Counted from the stretch's first letter, positions 1 through 8,976 are shown. The stretch is 64,000 bases of DNA from Ignavibacteriales bacterium (GCA_020635275.1 JACKAA010000003.1:1-64000), one strand, 5' to 3'. Translations and numbers: made by a program. The notes: generated from the sequence alone by a model not told the origin.

Positions 1-1200
1 GGTTGTGAAGAAAAAATTGAAACTATCGACCAAATTAAAACTGGTGCGGATATTCTGATTTCTGAAAAATTAGATTTAGTTAAAAATAAAAATATTGGAA
101 TTGTAACAAATCACACTGCTATTCTATCAAATGGAGTTCACCTAGTTGATTCATTGGATAAAATTCCTGAGATAAAAATTAATGCATTGTTTGGACCTGA
201 ACACGGCATTAGGGGCGATGCTGCCGATGGTTCAATTATAGAAGACGGCAAAGATGTAAAAACCGGAATTCCTGTATTTTCACTTTATGGAAGAATAAGA
301 AAACCAACTCCTGAAATGTTAGAAAATATTGATCTATTAATTTTTGATATTCAAGATGTTGGAGCAAGATTTTATACTTTTATCTCAACAATGTATTATG
401 CAATTCAAACTGCATCTGAAAATAATATCCCAATTTTGATTCTTGATAGACCAAATCCAATAAACGGCATTGATGTTTCTGGACCGATGCTGGATACTAA
501 TTTCACATCATTTGTTGGAATTACAATATTACCAATTCAACATGGAATGACTGTTGGTGAATTAGCACTTTATTTTAATCAGCCGCAAATTTTGCGAACA
601 AAAAGACCAGCCAATTTAGAAGTAATTAAAATGCAAAATTGGAAACGTGAATATTATTATGATGATTGCAAATTGAAATGGATAAGTCCGAGTCCGAATA
701 TGCCTAATTTATCAACAGCAATTGTATATCCAGGATTATGTCTAATTGAAGGTATAAATATTTCTGAAGGCAGAGGAACATATTCTCCTTTTTTAATGAT
801 TGGAAGTCCATATATTAATTCATCTGATGTAATTAAAGAAATTTCAAAAGCTGATTTGGATGGTTTTACATTAAAAGATACAACTTTTACTCCGGTTGAA
901 ATTCCAAAAATGGCACTTTCACCAAAATATGAAAATGAATTATGTAACGGAATTTTTATAACTGTAACTGACCGAAAAACCTTTAAACCAATAGAATTAG
1001 TTGTAAATCTTATTTACACATTTCATAAATTGTATCCTCAAAATTTTACTTTTAGAGAAAGTGCAATTGATAGACTTTGGGGATCTGATAATTTTAGAAA
1101 AGATATCATTGAGAGAAAAACTCCAAATGAAATTGTTGGCAGCTATCAAAAGGAATTAAATAAATTTATAGATACCAGAAAAGAATTTTTACTTTATTAG
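1..1200 (+). CDS. NamZ/DUF1343-type exo-beta-N-acetylmuramidase, 5' end missing
   Basis: The frame is open from base 1, so the gene starts upstream of the window; the first in-frame start-like codon is a TTG at 154, inside conserved sequence. The product begins GCEEK, which could be the cysteine of a lipoprotein signal, but the lipobox lies outside. Family motifs seen are IGIVTNHTA, ALFGPEHGIRG, PVFSLYG, LLIFDIQDVGARFYTF, ILDRPNPI and HGMTVGELAL. They match the DUF1343 family, whose characterised member NamZ releases MurNAc from non-reducing ends of peptidoglycan fragments. Role in cell-wall recycling is by family. The next gene starts 14 bases downstream, so the two may be cotranscribed. Family is confident; substrate is inferred. 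Confidence 0.88.
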   Translation, partial: GCEEKIETIDQIKTGADILISEKLDLVKNKNIGIVTNHTAILSNGVHLVDSLDKIPEIKINALFGPEHGIRGDAADGSIIEDGKDVKTGIPVFSLYGRIRKPTPEMLENIDLLIFDIQDVGARFYTFISTMYYAIQTASENNIPILILDRPNPINGIDVSGPMLDTNFTSFVGITILPIQHGMTVGELALYFNQPQILRTKRPANLEVIKMQNWKREYYYDDCKLKWISPSPNMPNLSTAIVYPGLCLIEGINISEGRGTYSPFLMIGSPYINSSDVIKEISKADLDGFTLKDTTFTPVEIPKMALSPKYENELCNGIFITVTDRKTFKPIELVVNLIYTFHKLYPQNFTFRESAIDRLWGSDNFRKDIIERKTPNEIVGSYQKELNKFIDTRKEFLLY

Positions 1201-1214
1201 GAAATTAATTTAAC

Positions 1215-2234
1215 ATGAAGAAATTTATTGCAACAGCTTTAATTACAATCATTTTAATAAGTTGCGGAAAATCCGACGAACAGAATAATAATCAAACCAC
1301 TGATACAAAAGTTGAAAAAGTTAAAAAAGAAACCGGACCTTTATTAACCTTAAAATACAAATTTAAAAAGGGTGACAAATTCTCATACAGACTTAAGACA
1401 ATTACTAAGAATACAGAAGAAATTACTGTTGATACCTCAATTGCCAATAATATAGTTCAGACAGTTACTTATAAAATAGATTTTAATGTTAAAGATGTAA
1501 ACGAAAGCAATACTGCTGATATTGAAGTAAGAATAAATTCAATTCTTGCTGAAACAGATTTCAATGGTCAATCTGTAAAATATGACAGCAAATTTATATA
1601 CTCAACTAGAGAAAAGGTACAATTTGTAGATTATGAAGCAGTTAAAAAAGTTCCTTTCAACATTAGTGTAAATGAAATTGGGCAAGTTGTAAAAGTTGAT
1701 AAAGTCGATAGAATAATGAGAAATATTTTGGAAATTCAAAATGTACCTGACACTCTATCAGCAAAGACAAAAGAACAGATGAAATTTAATATTGCCAATG
1801 GTACATTGATGCCGTTAACTCAGCAAATTTTTAAAGTTGTTTCTGAAAATGAAGTTGGTGTCGATTCAACTTGGCAGTTAAAGTTTAATACTCCTCTTGC
1901 AGTTTTTAATGTTGAAAATACAGCCATATTTAAAATTGATAAATTTAATTTTGATGAAGATACAACTGCATCAATTAAATCTACTTTGGCAATTAGTGTT
2001 ACTGGTAATAATATTGCACAAGAACAAGGTGTTACTTATACTTTTAGTCAGCCAAAACTGCAGGCTAGCGGAAACGTATTATTTAATAATTCTAAAGGAT
2101 TGGTAGAAAAATCTGAATCCAACACAATATTAGAAATGGCAATGTTAGTAGAAGGAATGGATGCAAATAAAAAACCTATTAAGAGTACAAAAAAAGATAT
2201 TTCGAATAATACTAATATTGTTGAGTTACTGTAA
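1215..2234 (+). CDS. Predicted lipoprotein of unknown function (DUF6263-like)
   Basis: 339 aa. The N-terminus is a lipoprotein signal, with a hydrophobic stretch ending LISCGK so that Cys17 would be lipidated. A low-complexity Asn/Thr/Lys linker follows, then a beta-rich body beginning LKYKFKKGDKFSYRL, which resembles a set of Bacteroidota lipoproteins grouped as DUF6263. I see no catalytic motif. The start is an ATG 14 bases after the preceding stop, with AGGAA overlapping that stop. A strong terminator hairpin follows. Localisation to a membrane facing the periplasm or outside is inferred from the signal; the function is unknown. Confidence 0.7.
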   Translation: MKKFIATALITIILISCGKSDEQNNNQTTDTKVEKVKKETGPLLTLKYKFKKGDKFSYRLKTITKNTEEITVDTSIANNIVQTVTYKIDFNVKDVNESNTADIEVRINSILAETDFNGQSVKYDSKFIYSTREKVQFVDYEAVKKVPFNISVNEIGQVVKVDKVDRIMRNILEIQNVPDTLSAKTKEQMKFNIANGTLMPLTQQIFKVVSENEVGVDSTWQLKFNTPLAVFNVENTAIFKIDKFNFDEDTTASIKSTLAISVTGNNIAQEQGVTYTFSQPKLQASGNVLFNNSKGLVEKSESNTILEMAMLVEGMDANKKPIKSTKKDISNNTNIVELL

Positions 2235-2240
2235 AACAAA

Positions 2241-2269
2241 AAATCCCAACTTTCAATAAGTTGGGATTT
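2241..2269. terminator. Bidirectional intrinsic terminator
   Basis: A perfect 12-bp stem (2241-2252 with 2258-2269) encloses the 5-nt loop TCAAT. It is A-rich on the left and T-rich on the right, so it can work on both strands. It lies between the stops of two convergent genes (2234 and 2291). Confidence 0.9.
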
Positions 2270-2290
2270 TATTCTATAAAAAAATTAAAT

Positions 2291-3607
2291 TTATTTCACT
2301 TTCTCTACTACTACTTTAGAACCTTCTTCTTGAATTACAATTACTTTTGTTCCCTTGTTTATATATTCTCCGTGTGTAACGACATCAACTCGTTTATCTT
2401 CTATAAGTGCAGTTCCGCTTGGGCGTAAATCAGTCAATGCTTTTCCTTGCTTGCCTAACATTTCTTTCACCTTTACATCAGAAGTATAACCGGATCCCCC
2501 TTCAATATTTCTTTGAAGAACCAGCTTATTAAAAAGTTGTGATTTAGGTAAAAACTTAATTAAAATAAATACAAATAAAATTGAAAAAACCAATGCGGCT
2601 GCAAGCTGAATTGTTGCCATTTGTATCATATCCCAATCGACTAGTGGAAAATCTGAAATTAAACCAAGGAATAAACTTCCTACCATAAGTACAATTCCAA
2701 CGGCACCAAATATACCAAAACCTGGAATTACAAAAATTTCTATTAGTAAGAGAATTACGCCTATAATAAATATTACAATTTCAATTATAGACGCAAGCTC
2801 CAAAATGTATCCGGCACCAAAGAATAATGCGAGTGAAATAACTGCTGCAGTTCCCGGTAATCCCCAACCTGGAGTTTTAATCTCTGTAAATAATCCAACT
2901 AAAGCTATCATCATTAAAATTGAAGTTATAACCGGATTGTTTAAAAATCTTATAAAATCCTCTGCCCAATTGCTTTTTAGATCTACAACTTGATCATTCT
3001 GTAAACCATAAGCTTCCAACAGTTTTGAAAAATCGGCAAGAATTGAATCGGCCATTCCATATTTTACAGCTTCTTCTGAAGTAAGAGTAATAAGTTTAGT
3101 GCTGTCAACTAAACCTTCAACAACAACAGTTTCATCAACCATGCCTTCTGCAATATCAGTCCTTCTTCCTGTACGTTCGGCAGTTGCGCGCATTTCTGCC
3201 CGCATATAAGATTGAGCTTTTTCCGATTGCTTATTCATTGCTTGATCAACAACAGTAGTTGCTCCTATTGAAGCACCAGGCACCATAATAACTTTATCAC
3301 AAGAAAGTGAAATTAATGCTCCGGCTGAAATTGCTCTTTTATCAATAAACGCAATTGTCTTTACTGGAGAATTTATTATTGCATCCTTAATTTGAGTTGC
3401 TGCATCAACTCTTCCTCCAAAAGTGTTTATTTTAAAAACTATTGCAGAAGCAGAATTTTGTTGAGCTTCTTCAACTACTCTTTTTACATACGGCGCTAAT
3501 CCTAAATCAATCATGCCTTCAATTTCAGCCACATATACTTTATTTTGTGATTTTATTACTGATGTTAGTAATACTGATACAAAAAGAAATAAAATTACTT
3601 TTTTCAA
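2291..3607 (-). CDS. nfeD: NfeD-family membrane-bound ClpP-class serine protease
   Basis: 438 aa, the long form of the family. A signal peptide (about residues 1-20, ending KSQ) is followed by a ClpP/SppA-like domain (about 24-190). Ser94 in RAISAGALIS is the expected nucleophile, and Lys130 about 36 residues on is a candidate dyad partner. Residues 230-360 hold four to five membrane segments (for example VGLFTEIKTPGWGLPG), and the last ~65 residues resemble the NfeD OB-fold domain. Known relatives cleave hydrophobic stretches of membrane proteins such as stomatins; no stomatin gene is adjacent here. The start is TTG at 3607 with GGAG eight bases upstream, supported by the signal peptide beginning MKKVILFLF. 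It is convergent with the preceding lipoprotein gene. Confidence 0.85.
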   Translation of the reverse strand: MKKVILFLFVSVLLTSVIKSQNKVYVAEIEGMIDLGLAPYVKRVVEEAQQNSASAIVFKINTFGGRVDAATQIKDAIINSPVKTIAFIDKRAISAGALISLSCDKVIMVPGASIGATTVVDQAMNKQSEKAQSYMRAEMRATAERTGRRTDIAEGMVDETVVVEGLVDSTKLITLTSEEAVKYGMADSILADFSKLLEAYGLQNDQVVDLKSNWAEDFIRFLNNPVITSILMMIALVGLFTEIKTPGWGLPGTAAVISLALFFGAGYILELASIIEIVIFIIGVILLLIEIFVIPGFGIFGAVGIVLMVGSLFLGLISDFPLVDWDMIQMATIQLAAALVFSILFVFILIKFLPKSQLFNKLVLQRNIEGGSGYTSDVKVKEMLGKQGKALTDLRPSGTALIEDKRVDVVTHGEYINKGTKVIVIQEEGSKVVVEKVK

Positions 3608-3688
3608 AGTTATTTCTCCAAAAATGAATATTGTTTGTTTCTATATAAAAAAGTTTAAATTGAAATACAACGAGGATTTTAAAAAGAA

Positions 3689-3711
3689 AACCCAATTTAA
3701 AAAATTGGGTT
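3689..3711 (-). terminator. Intrinsic terminator after tgt-yajC
   Basis: Reading the minus strand, AACCCAATTT and its complement form a 10-bp stem with a 3-nt loop, followed by TTTTCTTTTT. It lies about 20 bases past the yajC stop, which suggests the transcript ends without secD or secF. Confidence 0.8.
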
Positions 3712-3733
3712 AATTTGAATTGTATTGTTTTCT

Positions 3734-4045
3734 CTAATTTTCTTTATTAGATAAAACTTGACCTATAGCAGTGCGTTCCATTTTTATTTTAGTATTATTT
3801 CCAACATCAACTAAAACAGTTTTTTCATCTATTCCGGCAATTGAACCATGTATTCCACTAGCTGTAATGATTTTATCACCTTTTTTTACACTAGAAAGTA
3901 AAGCATCTCTTTCCTTTTGCTTTTTTTGCTGTGGTCTAATTATCATAAAATAAAAAATTGCAAAAATTGCACCGAACATAATTAAAGTGCTAACCATACT
4001 TCCACCTTCGCCGCCTTGAGGTGCCATAGCAATCAATAATTCCAT
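3734..4045 (-). CDS. yajC: Sec translocon accessory subunit YajC
   Basis: 103 aa, usual length for YajC. A short N-terminal tail with a Gly-rich stretch is followed by one transmembrane helix (TLIMFGAIFAIFYFMIIRP) and the signature RPQQKKQKERDALLSSVKKGDKI. The remainder (TASGIHGSIAGIDEKTVLVDVG) is the cytoplasmic beta-rich part. YajC associates with SecDF-YidC at the inner membrane. It directly follows tgt with no intergenic base, the order common in bacteria, but a terminator follows rather than secD. Confidence 0.95.
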   Translation of the reverse strand: MELLIAMAPQGGEGGSMVSTLIMFGAIFAIFYFMIIRPQQKKQKERDALLSSVKKGDKIITASGIHGSIAGIDEKTVLVDVGNNTKIKMERTAIGQVLSNKEN

Positions 4046-5194
4046 TTATTCCTCCAAGTTTGAATTTATTCTTTGTGTTAATTTACTAATAATTTTTTCT
4101 TTCCACTCAATAAAACTGCCTTCAATAATTTTTTCTCTTGCAGTGTTCGTCAAATTTAAATAAAATGTCAGATTATGAATTGAAGCAAGTTCCAATGCCA
4201 ATATTTCTCTGGCAGTAAACAAATGACGCAGATAAGCCTTAGTAAAATTTGTGCAAGTATAACAATTACAATTTTCATCTAAGGGAGAAAAATCATTTTT
4301 GAATGATGAATTTCTCATACTAACAATTCCATTGCTGGTAAATAAATAAGCATTACGCGCATTCCTTGTCGGCATTACACAATCAAACATATCAATACCG
4401 CGTTCAATTGCTTCCAAAATATTTTCTGGCCGTCCAACACCCATTAAATATCTTGGTTTATTTTCCGGTAAAAAATCTGTAGTAAAATTTGTCATTTCAT
4501 ACATTTCTTGTGTTGGTTCACCAACAGCCAATCCGCCAATTGCATAACCATCAAAATCTAATTTAATTAAATCTTTTGCTGATTTCTCTCTTAAATCTTT
4601 GTAAACACTTCCCTGTACAATTCCGAATAAATATTGATTGTGCCCATATTTTGGTTTGGATTTATCAAAAGCTTCTTTATTTAAAATTGCCCAATCAGAA
4701 GTAAGCTGGGTTGATTTAACTGCATAATCATAATCACATGGATAAGGCGTACATTCATCTAAAACCATCATAATATCGGAACCAATTGTTCTTTCAATTT
4801 CAATAACTTTTTCAGGTGAGAAAAAATGTTTTGAGCCATCAAGATGAGATTTAAATTCAACACCATCACTTTTTAATTTTCTTAATTCAGCCAGACTAAA
4901 AATTTGAAATCCGCCACTATCTGTTAAAATTGCATTATCCCAATTCATAAATTTATGAAGTCCACCGGCACCTTCAAGAATTTCCATTCCTGGTCTTAAA
5001 TATAAATGATAAGTATTGCCTAAAATTATTGGAGCTTTTATTTCGTCTTTTAAAATTCTTTGCGAGACAGCTTTAACAGTACCTTGAGTTCCAACGGGCA
5101 TAAATCGGGGTGTTTCAATTATTCCATGATCCGTTTCAAAATATCCAGCACGAGCTTTGGTATGATTATCTTTATTTACATTCTTAAAATTCAT
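4046..5194 (-). CDS. tgt: tRNA-guanine transglycosylase (queuine tRNA-ribosyltransferase)
   Basis: 382 aa, typical for bacterial Tgt. It exchanges guanine 34 of GUN-anticodon tRNAs for preQ1 during queuosine synthesis. Motifs seen: VGTQGTVKAVS; ILTDSGGFQIFSL with Asp92 as the expected general base; GYAIGGLAVGE; GIDMFDCVMPTRNARN with Asp271 as the expected nucleophile. The zinc site is Cys309, Cys311, Cys314 and His340. All key residues are present. The start is ATG at 5194. It is the first gene of a pair with yajC; its upstream region carries the first of two long direct repeats. Confidence 0.97.
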   Translation of the reverse strand: MNFKNVNKDNHTKARAGYFETDHGIIETPRFMPVGTQGTVKAVSQRILKDEIKAPIILGNTYHLYLRPGMEILEGAGGLHKFMNWDNAILTDSGGFQIFSLAELRKLKSDGVEFKSHLDGSKHFFSPEKVIEIERTIGSDIMMVLDECTPYPCDYDYAVKSTQLTSDWAILNKEAFDKSKPKYGHNQYLFGIVQGSVYKDLREKSAKDLIKLDFDGYAIGGLAVGEPTQEMYEMTNFTTDFLPENKPRYLMGVGRPENILEAIERGIDMFDCVMPTRNARNAYLFTSNGIVSMRNSSFKNDFSPLDENCNCYTCTNFTKAYLRHLFTAREILALELASIHNLTFYLNLTNTAREKIIEGSFIEWKEKIISKLTQRINSNLEE

Positions 5195-5246
5195 AAAAAC
5201 CTAATTCATGTTGGATAGAAAACTCAAAATACAAATCTTAAATATT

Positions 5247-5414
5247 TTCCAATTCTCAATAAAGAAACATATTATTTAAGAACATATTTTGTTTATTTCA
5301 TTGATATTTGGATTTTGTTAAGTATTTGAACTATGTGTTTTGTTATTTTTGAAAAAATCAAGTAGCAAAGATAGGTTTATTGAGCGGATTTATCAATTAT
5401 TGCATTTAGATAGT
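5247..5414. repeat. Long imperfect direct repeat, copy 1 (with 6731-6896)
   Basis: About 168 bp, starting TTCCAAT and ending GCATTTAGATAGT, and matching 6731-6896 in the same orientation. Long blocks are identical (for example the run around TTTCATTGATATTTGGATTTTG), with scattered substitutions and small indels. It occupies most of the 320-bp gap between tgt and the ATPase gene; the remaining 100 bp before the ATPase hold a TATAAT at 5482-5487 but no convincing -35 box. Confidence 0.85.
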
Positions 5415-5514
5415 GAGATATGTGAAATAGGAATGTAATATTTTTTCTTGGTTATATCATAATTTTCTATAAATTTACGATTATAATAACAAATTTAACA
5501 GTAAATATGATATT

Positions 5515-6648
5515 ATGATAAAAAGATTATTAGAAAATGAAATAAAAAATTCTCTATTTAAGGGAAAAACAATAGTTTTATACGGAGCAAGACAAGTCGG
5601 CAAAACAACTCTTGTTCAAAAATTATTAAAGGATTTTGGCACTGAAGGAAGATATCTTAATTGCGAAATATTATCAATTGAACAGAACTTAAAAGATCCC
5701 GAACCGGAAAAACTAAAAGCATTTTTGGGTAATTATAAACTGCTGGTTTTGGACGAAGCTCAAAATATTTCTAATATTGGAAAAATATTAAAAGTAATTA
5801 ACGATTCTATAAAAGATATTCAAATTATTGCAACAGGTTCTTCAAGTTTTGATCTTGCCAACAAAACTGCTGAACCTATGACCGGCAGAACAAATACGTT
5901 TATTCTCTTCCCTCTTTCAACTCTTGAAATTAAAAACGATACAGATTGGTTAGTAATTGAATCAAATTTAGAAAAACTTCTGCGTTTTGGTTCTTATCCT
6001 GAAATATATAATATAGATGAAACTACCGCAGAAAATAGATTAATTGAAATTGCATCAAGTTATTTATTTAAAGATCTGTTAAATTTTGAAGGAATTAAAA
6101 AATCTAATCTTCTTAAAAATTTAGTAATTTCTCTTGCTTTACAAATTGGCAATGAAGTTACTTATAACGAATTAGCTTCCAAATTAGGAGTCAATCATAT
6201 AACCGTTCAAAAATATATAGATATTCTTGAGCAAAGTTTTGTTGTTTTTAGGTTAAACTCTTTTTCAAGAAATATCCGAAAAGAATTATCTAAATCCGTT
6301 AAAATTTACTTTTATGATCTTGGTATTAGAAATGCGTTAATAAATAATTTCAATCCTTTATCTTTAAGAAATGATGTTGGTGCTTTATGGGAAAATTTCT
6401 GTATTGCCGAGAGAATGAAATCAAATGCCTACAGTAATAAAAATGTAAATAGTTATTTCTGGCGGACATATGACCAAAAAGAAATTGATTATGTTGAAGA
6501 GTATTCCGGTAAAATATACGGTTATGAGATGAAGTTTTCTGAAAAACAAAAATTTAAAGTACCAAAAGGATTTATGGAAACCTACAATGCAGATGTGATA
6601 AAAATTGATAGAACTAATTATTGGAAATTTTTTGAATTAGTTTTATAA
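5515..6648 (+). CDS. AAA-type ATPase with C-terminal DUF4143
   Basis: 377 aa. The N-terminal P-loop domain has Walker A GARQVGKTT (residues 24-32), Walker B LLVLDEAQ with Asp80-Glu81, and a sensor-like IIATGSSSFDLAN near 104-116. A winged-helix-like segment (TYNELASKLGVNHITVQKYI) comes next, then the DUF4143 region with YFYDLGIRNALI, GALWENFCIAER, YFWRTYDQKEIDYVE and YGYEMKFS, which resembles a PD-(D/E)XK nuclease fold. These ATPases are widespread, often multicopy, and have no settled function. The start is ATG at 5515. The gene is flanked by long direct repeats and a tRNA gene, which suggests it arrived by insertion; its base composition does not obviously differ from its surroundings. Confidence 0.88.
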   Translation: MIKRLLENEIKNSLFKGKTIVLYGARQVGKTTLVQKLLKDFGTEGRYLNCEILSIEQNLKDPEPEKLKAFLGNYKLLVLDEAQNISNIGKILKVINDSIKDIQIIATGSSSFDLANKTAEPMTGRTNTFILFPLSTLEIKNDTDWLVIESNLEKLLRFGSYPEIYNIDETTAENRLIEIASSYLFKDLLNFEGIKKSNLLKNLVISLALQIGNEVTYNELASKLGVNHITVQKYIDILEQSFVVFRLNSFSRNIRKELSKSVKIYFYDLGIRNALINNFNPLSLRNDVGALWENFCIAERMKSNAYSNKNVNSYFWRTYDQKEIDYVEEYSGKIYGYEMKFSEKQKFKVPKGFMETYNADVIKIDRTNYWKFFELVL

Positions 6649-6730
6649 ATCTAAAATAATAGAGTTATTTATGATTTAGTTCTGAGATTGCGAGATCATG
6701 TGCAATATAATCAGCTTAGATATCTAATAA

Positions 6731-6896
6731 ATTCCAATGCTCAATATTATTTAAGACCTATTTTGTTTATTTCATTGATATTTGGATTTTGTTAAGTATT
6801 TGATTTATGTTTTTTGTTATATGTAATTTTTATAAAAAATCGAGTAGCATAGATAGGTTTATTGAGTGGATTTATAAATTATTGCATTTAGATAGT
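6731..6896. repeat. Long imperfect direct repeat, copy 2, ending at the tRNA-Glu 3' end
   Basis: About 166 bp, same orientation as 5247-5414. Its right end (TTTAGATAGT) coincides with the last base of the tRNA-Glu gene, and similarity to copy 1 stops there. The rest of the 413-bp gap 6649-7061 holds the tRNA gene and about 90 bp on each outer side in which I see no gene. Confidence 0.85.
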
Positions 6897-6969
6897 AGCG
6901 CGTACGGGGGTCGAACCCGTGATCTCCGCCTTGAGAGGGCGGCGTCCTGGACCACTAGACGAACGCGCC
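6896..6969 (-). tRNA. tRNA-Glu (anticodon CUC)
   Basis: 74 nt cloverleaf. The acceptor stem GGCGCGT pairs with ACGCGCT (first pair G-U). D arm GTCT/GGAC; anticodon stem CCGCC/GGCGG with loop CTCTCAA, giving anticodon CUC; T arm ACGGG/CCCGT with loop TTCGACC. The discriminator is A and CCA is not encoded. It stands alone on the minus strand next to the direct repeat. Confidence 0.96.
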
Positions 6970-7061
6970 AAAATTATTATTAATAAATATATTAAATTCA
7001 AGAACAAATTAAATTATGTTTTGTAAAAACTATATGATAAATAAATTTTTAATTCTTTAAG

Positions 7062-7952
7062 ATGAACTCTCTTCCTTTAAGCTGGTCATTAATTAATTCT
7101 GAATTTACCAATTCTAGAATTATTTCCAATAAAAGAATAAAGTGGTTTGCATTACAAGATCTTAATGCTAATGATTTTGATTATAGAATACTAACTGAAA
7201 CCGAAGAAAACAAACAAATTGTAATTAGAGGTTGTAATATTGATCTAACTAATTCATTAAATAAAATTGGCTACTCAGCATTTCAATTTGGAATGGAAGC
7301 AATTCTTGATACTTCAAAAAATCATTTTGAAAAAAAATCTTTAAAGAAATTAATTAAAAGAGGATTAAGACACGGTAAAATTAAAAAATTGTTTTATTCA
7401 CAAGAAAATGCAAAACAGCTGGAAGAATTTAGAAAAACAGCAAGTCACGGAAATGAACCTCAATTAAATAATTTATTTCAGACTGAATTTAATCCTAATA
7501 ATGAACTCTATGCTTTCGTTGATCAAAATGATAATTGGTTAGGAATAATTTTAACCTCCAGAAATTCAACTGAAAAAATTCATACAGAATTAATTTTAAG
7601 AAAAGCAAATGCCCCAATTGGTATAATGGAGGCTTTAGTTAAATATACTTTTGAAGATGTTAAAAATGAACGGTACAAATATCTGAGTCTTGGTGAGGTA
7701 CCTTTTATTAAATATAATAAACCAGTTGATCTTAAAAGTTATATAGCTTACAAAGTTGGATTGCTGCTTAACTTTGCTTACAATTATAGAGGATTGTATT
7801 ATTTCAAAAATAAATTTCAGCCGCAATGGAATGAATTATTTATTTGTACTTCTTCAAAGATAAAAATCAATCACATTCTATTCTTATTATACAATTCAAA
7901 TTTTCACAAATTAGTTTTTTATAAGACTTTTTCTAGGCTAAAATTTTATTGA
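7062..7952 (+). CDS. DUF2156-like (MprF C-terminal domain-like) acyltransferase
   Basis: 296 aa, no membrane segments. The C-terminal motif LYYFKNKFQPQWNELFI, the basic segment KSLKKLIKRGLRHGKIKK (about 102-119) and the order of strands match the soluble GNAT-fold domain found at the end of phosphatidylglycerol lysyltransferases (DUF2156). In MprF this domain moves an amino acid from aminoacyl-tRNA to a lipid; here the flippase half is absent, so the acceptor cannot be named. The start is ATG at 7062 with only a weak ribosome binding site. It is a single gene between the tRNA and the nuo operon. Family assignment is from motif memory and moderately sure. Confidence 0.6.
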   Translation: MNSLPLSWSLINSEFTNSRIISNKRIKWFALQDLNANDFDYRILTETEENKQIVIRGCNIDLTNSLNKIGYSAFQFGMEAILDTSKNHFEKKSLKKLIKRGLRHGKIKKLFYSQENAKQLEEFRKTASHGNEPQLNNLFQTEFNPNNELYAFVDQNDNWLGIILTSRNSTEKIHTELILRKANAPIGIMEALVKYTFEDVKNERYKYLSLGEVPFIKYNKPVDLKSYIAYKVGLLLNFAYNYRGLYYFKNKFQPQWNELFICTSSKIKINHILFLLYNSNFHKLVFYKTFSRLKFY

Positions 7953-7985
7953 TTGTATTACTATAAAACTATAGTGATATTTTTG
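7949..7985 (+). promoter_or_regulatory. Possible Bacteroidota-type promoter for the nuo operon
   Basis: TATTTTTG (7978-7985) fits the TAnnTTTG -7 element, with TTG triplets at 7949-7951 and 7953-7955 upstream. A second candidate is TTGACT at 7998-8003, but it lacks a good -10 element. Weak evidence only. Confidence 0.25.
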
Positions 7986-8049
7986 TAATAAAGATTCTTG
8001 ACTTTAATAAGACCTTCTTGTAACTTTTAGGCTATAAATTATAGGTTTT

Positions 8050-8469
8050 ATGTTAACTGAATTTGGTAAAATTTTCGTCTTCATTATTTTAGCAGGAGCA
8101 TTTGTTGGCATTGCCATTTTTGCTGCTATGCTAATCAGGCCAAAAAGACCCTCTCACGAAAAAGATTTAATCTATGAGTGCGGTGAAAATCCCGAAGGTT
8201 CCCCTTGGGTAAAATTCAATATCCGTTTTTATGTTGTTGCCCTAATATTTTTAATTTTTGATGTGGAAATAGTTTTATTATTTCCTTGGGCTCTGGTTTA
8301 CAAAACTTTTGGATTTTACGGATTTGTTGCCGGGGCAATTTTCTTGCTTGTATTATTTTTAGGTATGGCTTACGAATGGCGGAAAGGTGATCTTGAGTGG
8401 GCAAGACCTAAAATTAATAGGTTAGAGCTAAATAAATTATTAGAGAAAAAAGAACAACAAGTCTCCTAA
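8050..8469 (+). CDS. nuoA: NADH-quinone oxidoreductase subunit A
   Basis: 139 aa. A membrane-arm subunit of complex I with three helices and the family motif YECGENPEGSPWVKFNIRFY between helices 1 and 2. FLIFDVEIVLLFPWA in helix 2 carries the conserved acidic residues. The C-terminal tail (EWARPKINRLELNKLLEKKEQ) is charged. It is first of eleven genes in canonical order, all on the plus strand with gaps of 0-40 bases. Confidence 0.97.
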   Translation: MLTEFGKIFVFIILAGAFVGIAIFAAMLIRPKRPSHEKDLIYECGENPEGSPWVKFNIRFYVVALIFLIFDVEIVLLFPWALVYKTFGFYGFVAGAIFLLVLFLGMAYEWRKGDLEWARPKINRLELNKLLEKKEQQVS

Positions 8470-8487
8470 ACTATAGAAAGCGAAATT

Positions 8488-8976
8488 ATGGGATTTTTGG
8501 ATACAGAATTTAGTGACAGCAATATTGTAATTACAAAATCAGAAGATTTACTTAATTGGGCTCGCCTTTCTTCATTATGGCAGCTAAGTTTTGGTTTAGC
8601 ATGTTGTGCAATTGAAATGATGGCAACTTCTGCTTCTCATTACGATTTTGATAGATTTGGAGTTATTCCAAGACCATCACCAAGACAAGCTGACGTTATC
8701 CTTATTTCCGGAACTGTTACTTTGAAAATGGCAACAAGAATAAAAAGATTATATGAACAAATGCCGGATCCAAAATATATAATTTCAATGGGTAGTTGTG
8801 CAAATTGCGGAGGTCCATATTGGGAGCACGGTTACCATGTTTTAAAAGGTATTGACAGAGTTATTCCGGTTGATGTTTATGTACCAGGCTGTCCTCCAAG
8901 ACCAGAAGCACTATTAGAAGGATTATTAAAACTTCAGGAAAAAATTAGAAACGAACGCTTGAGAAAAACTGCATGA
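8488..8976 (+). CDS. nuoB: NADH-quinone oxidoreductase subunit B (N2 cluster)
   Basis: 162 aa. It binds Fe-S cluster N2 next to the quinone site. Cys ligands are visible as the tandem pair in LACCAIEMMA, then GSCANCGGPYW and VPGCPPRPEALLEGLL. PRPSPRQADV is the conserved loop. The stop overlaps the nuoC start by 4 bases (ATGA), which suggests translational coupling. Confidence 0.98.
   Translation: MGFLDTEFSDSNIVITKSEDLLNWARLSSLWQLSFGLACCAIEMMATSASHYDFDRFGVIPRPSPRQADVILISGTVTLKMATRIKRLYEQMPDPKYIISMGSCANCGGPYWEHGYHVLKGIDRVIPVDVYVPGCPPRPEALLEGLLKLQEKIRNERLRKTA

Noticed and set aside
5247..6969. Prophage or integrative element attached to tRNA-Glu
   Set aside because: The element between the repeats contains only one ATPase gene, with no integrase, phage or conjugation gene. 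I report the repeats but not a prophage.
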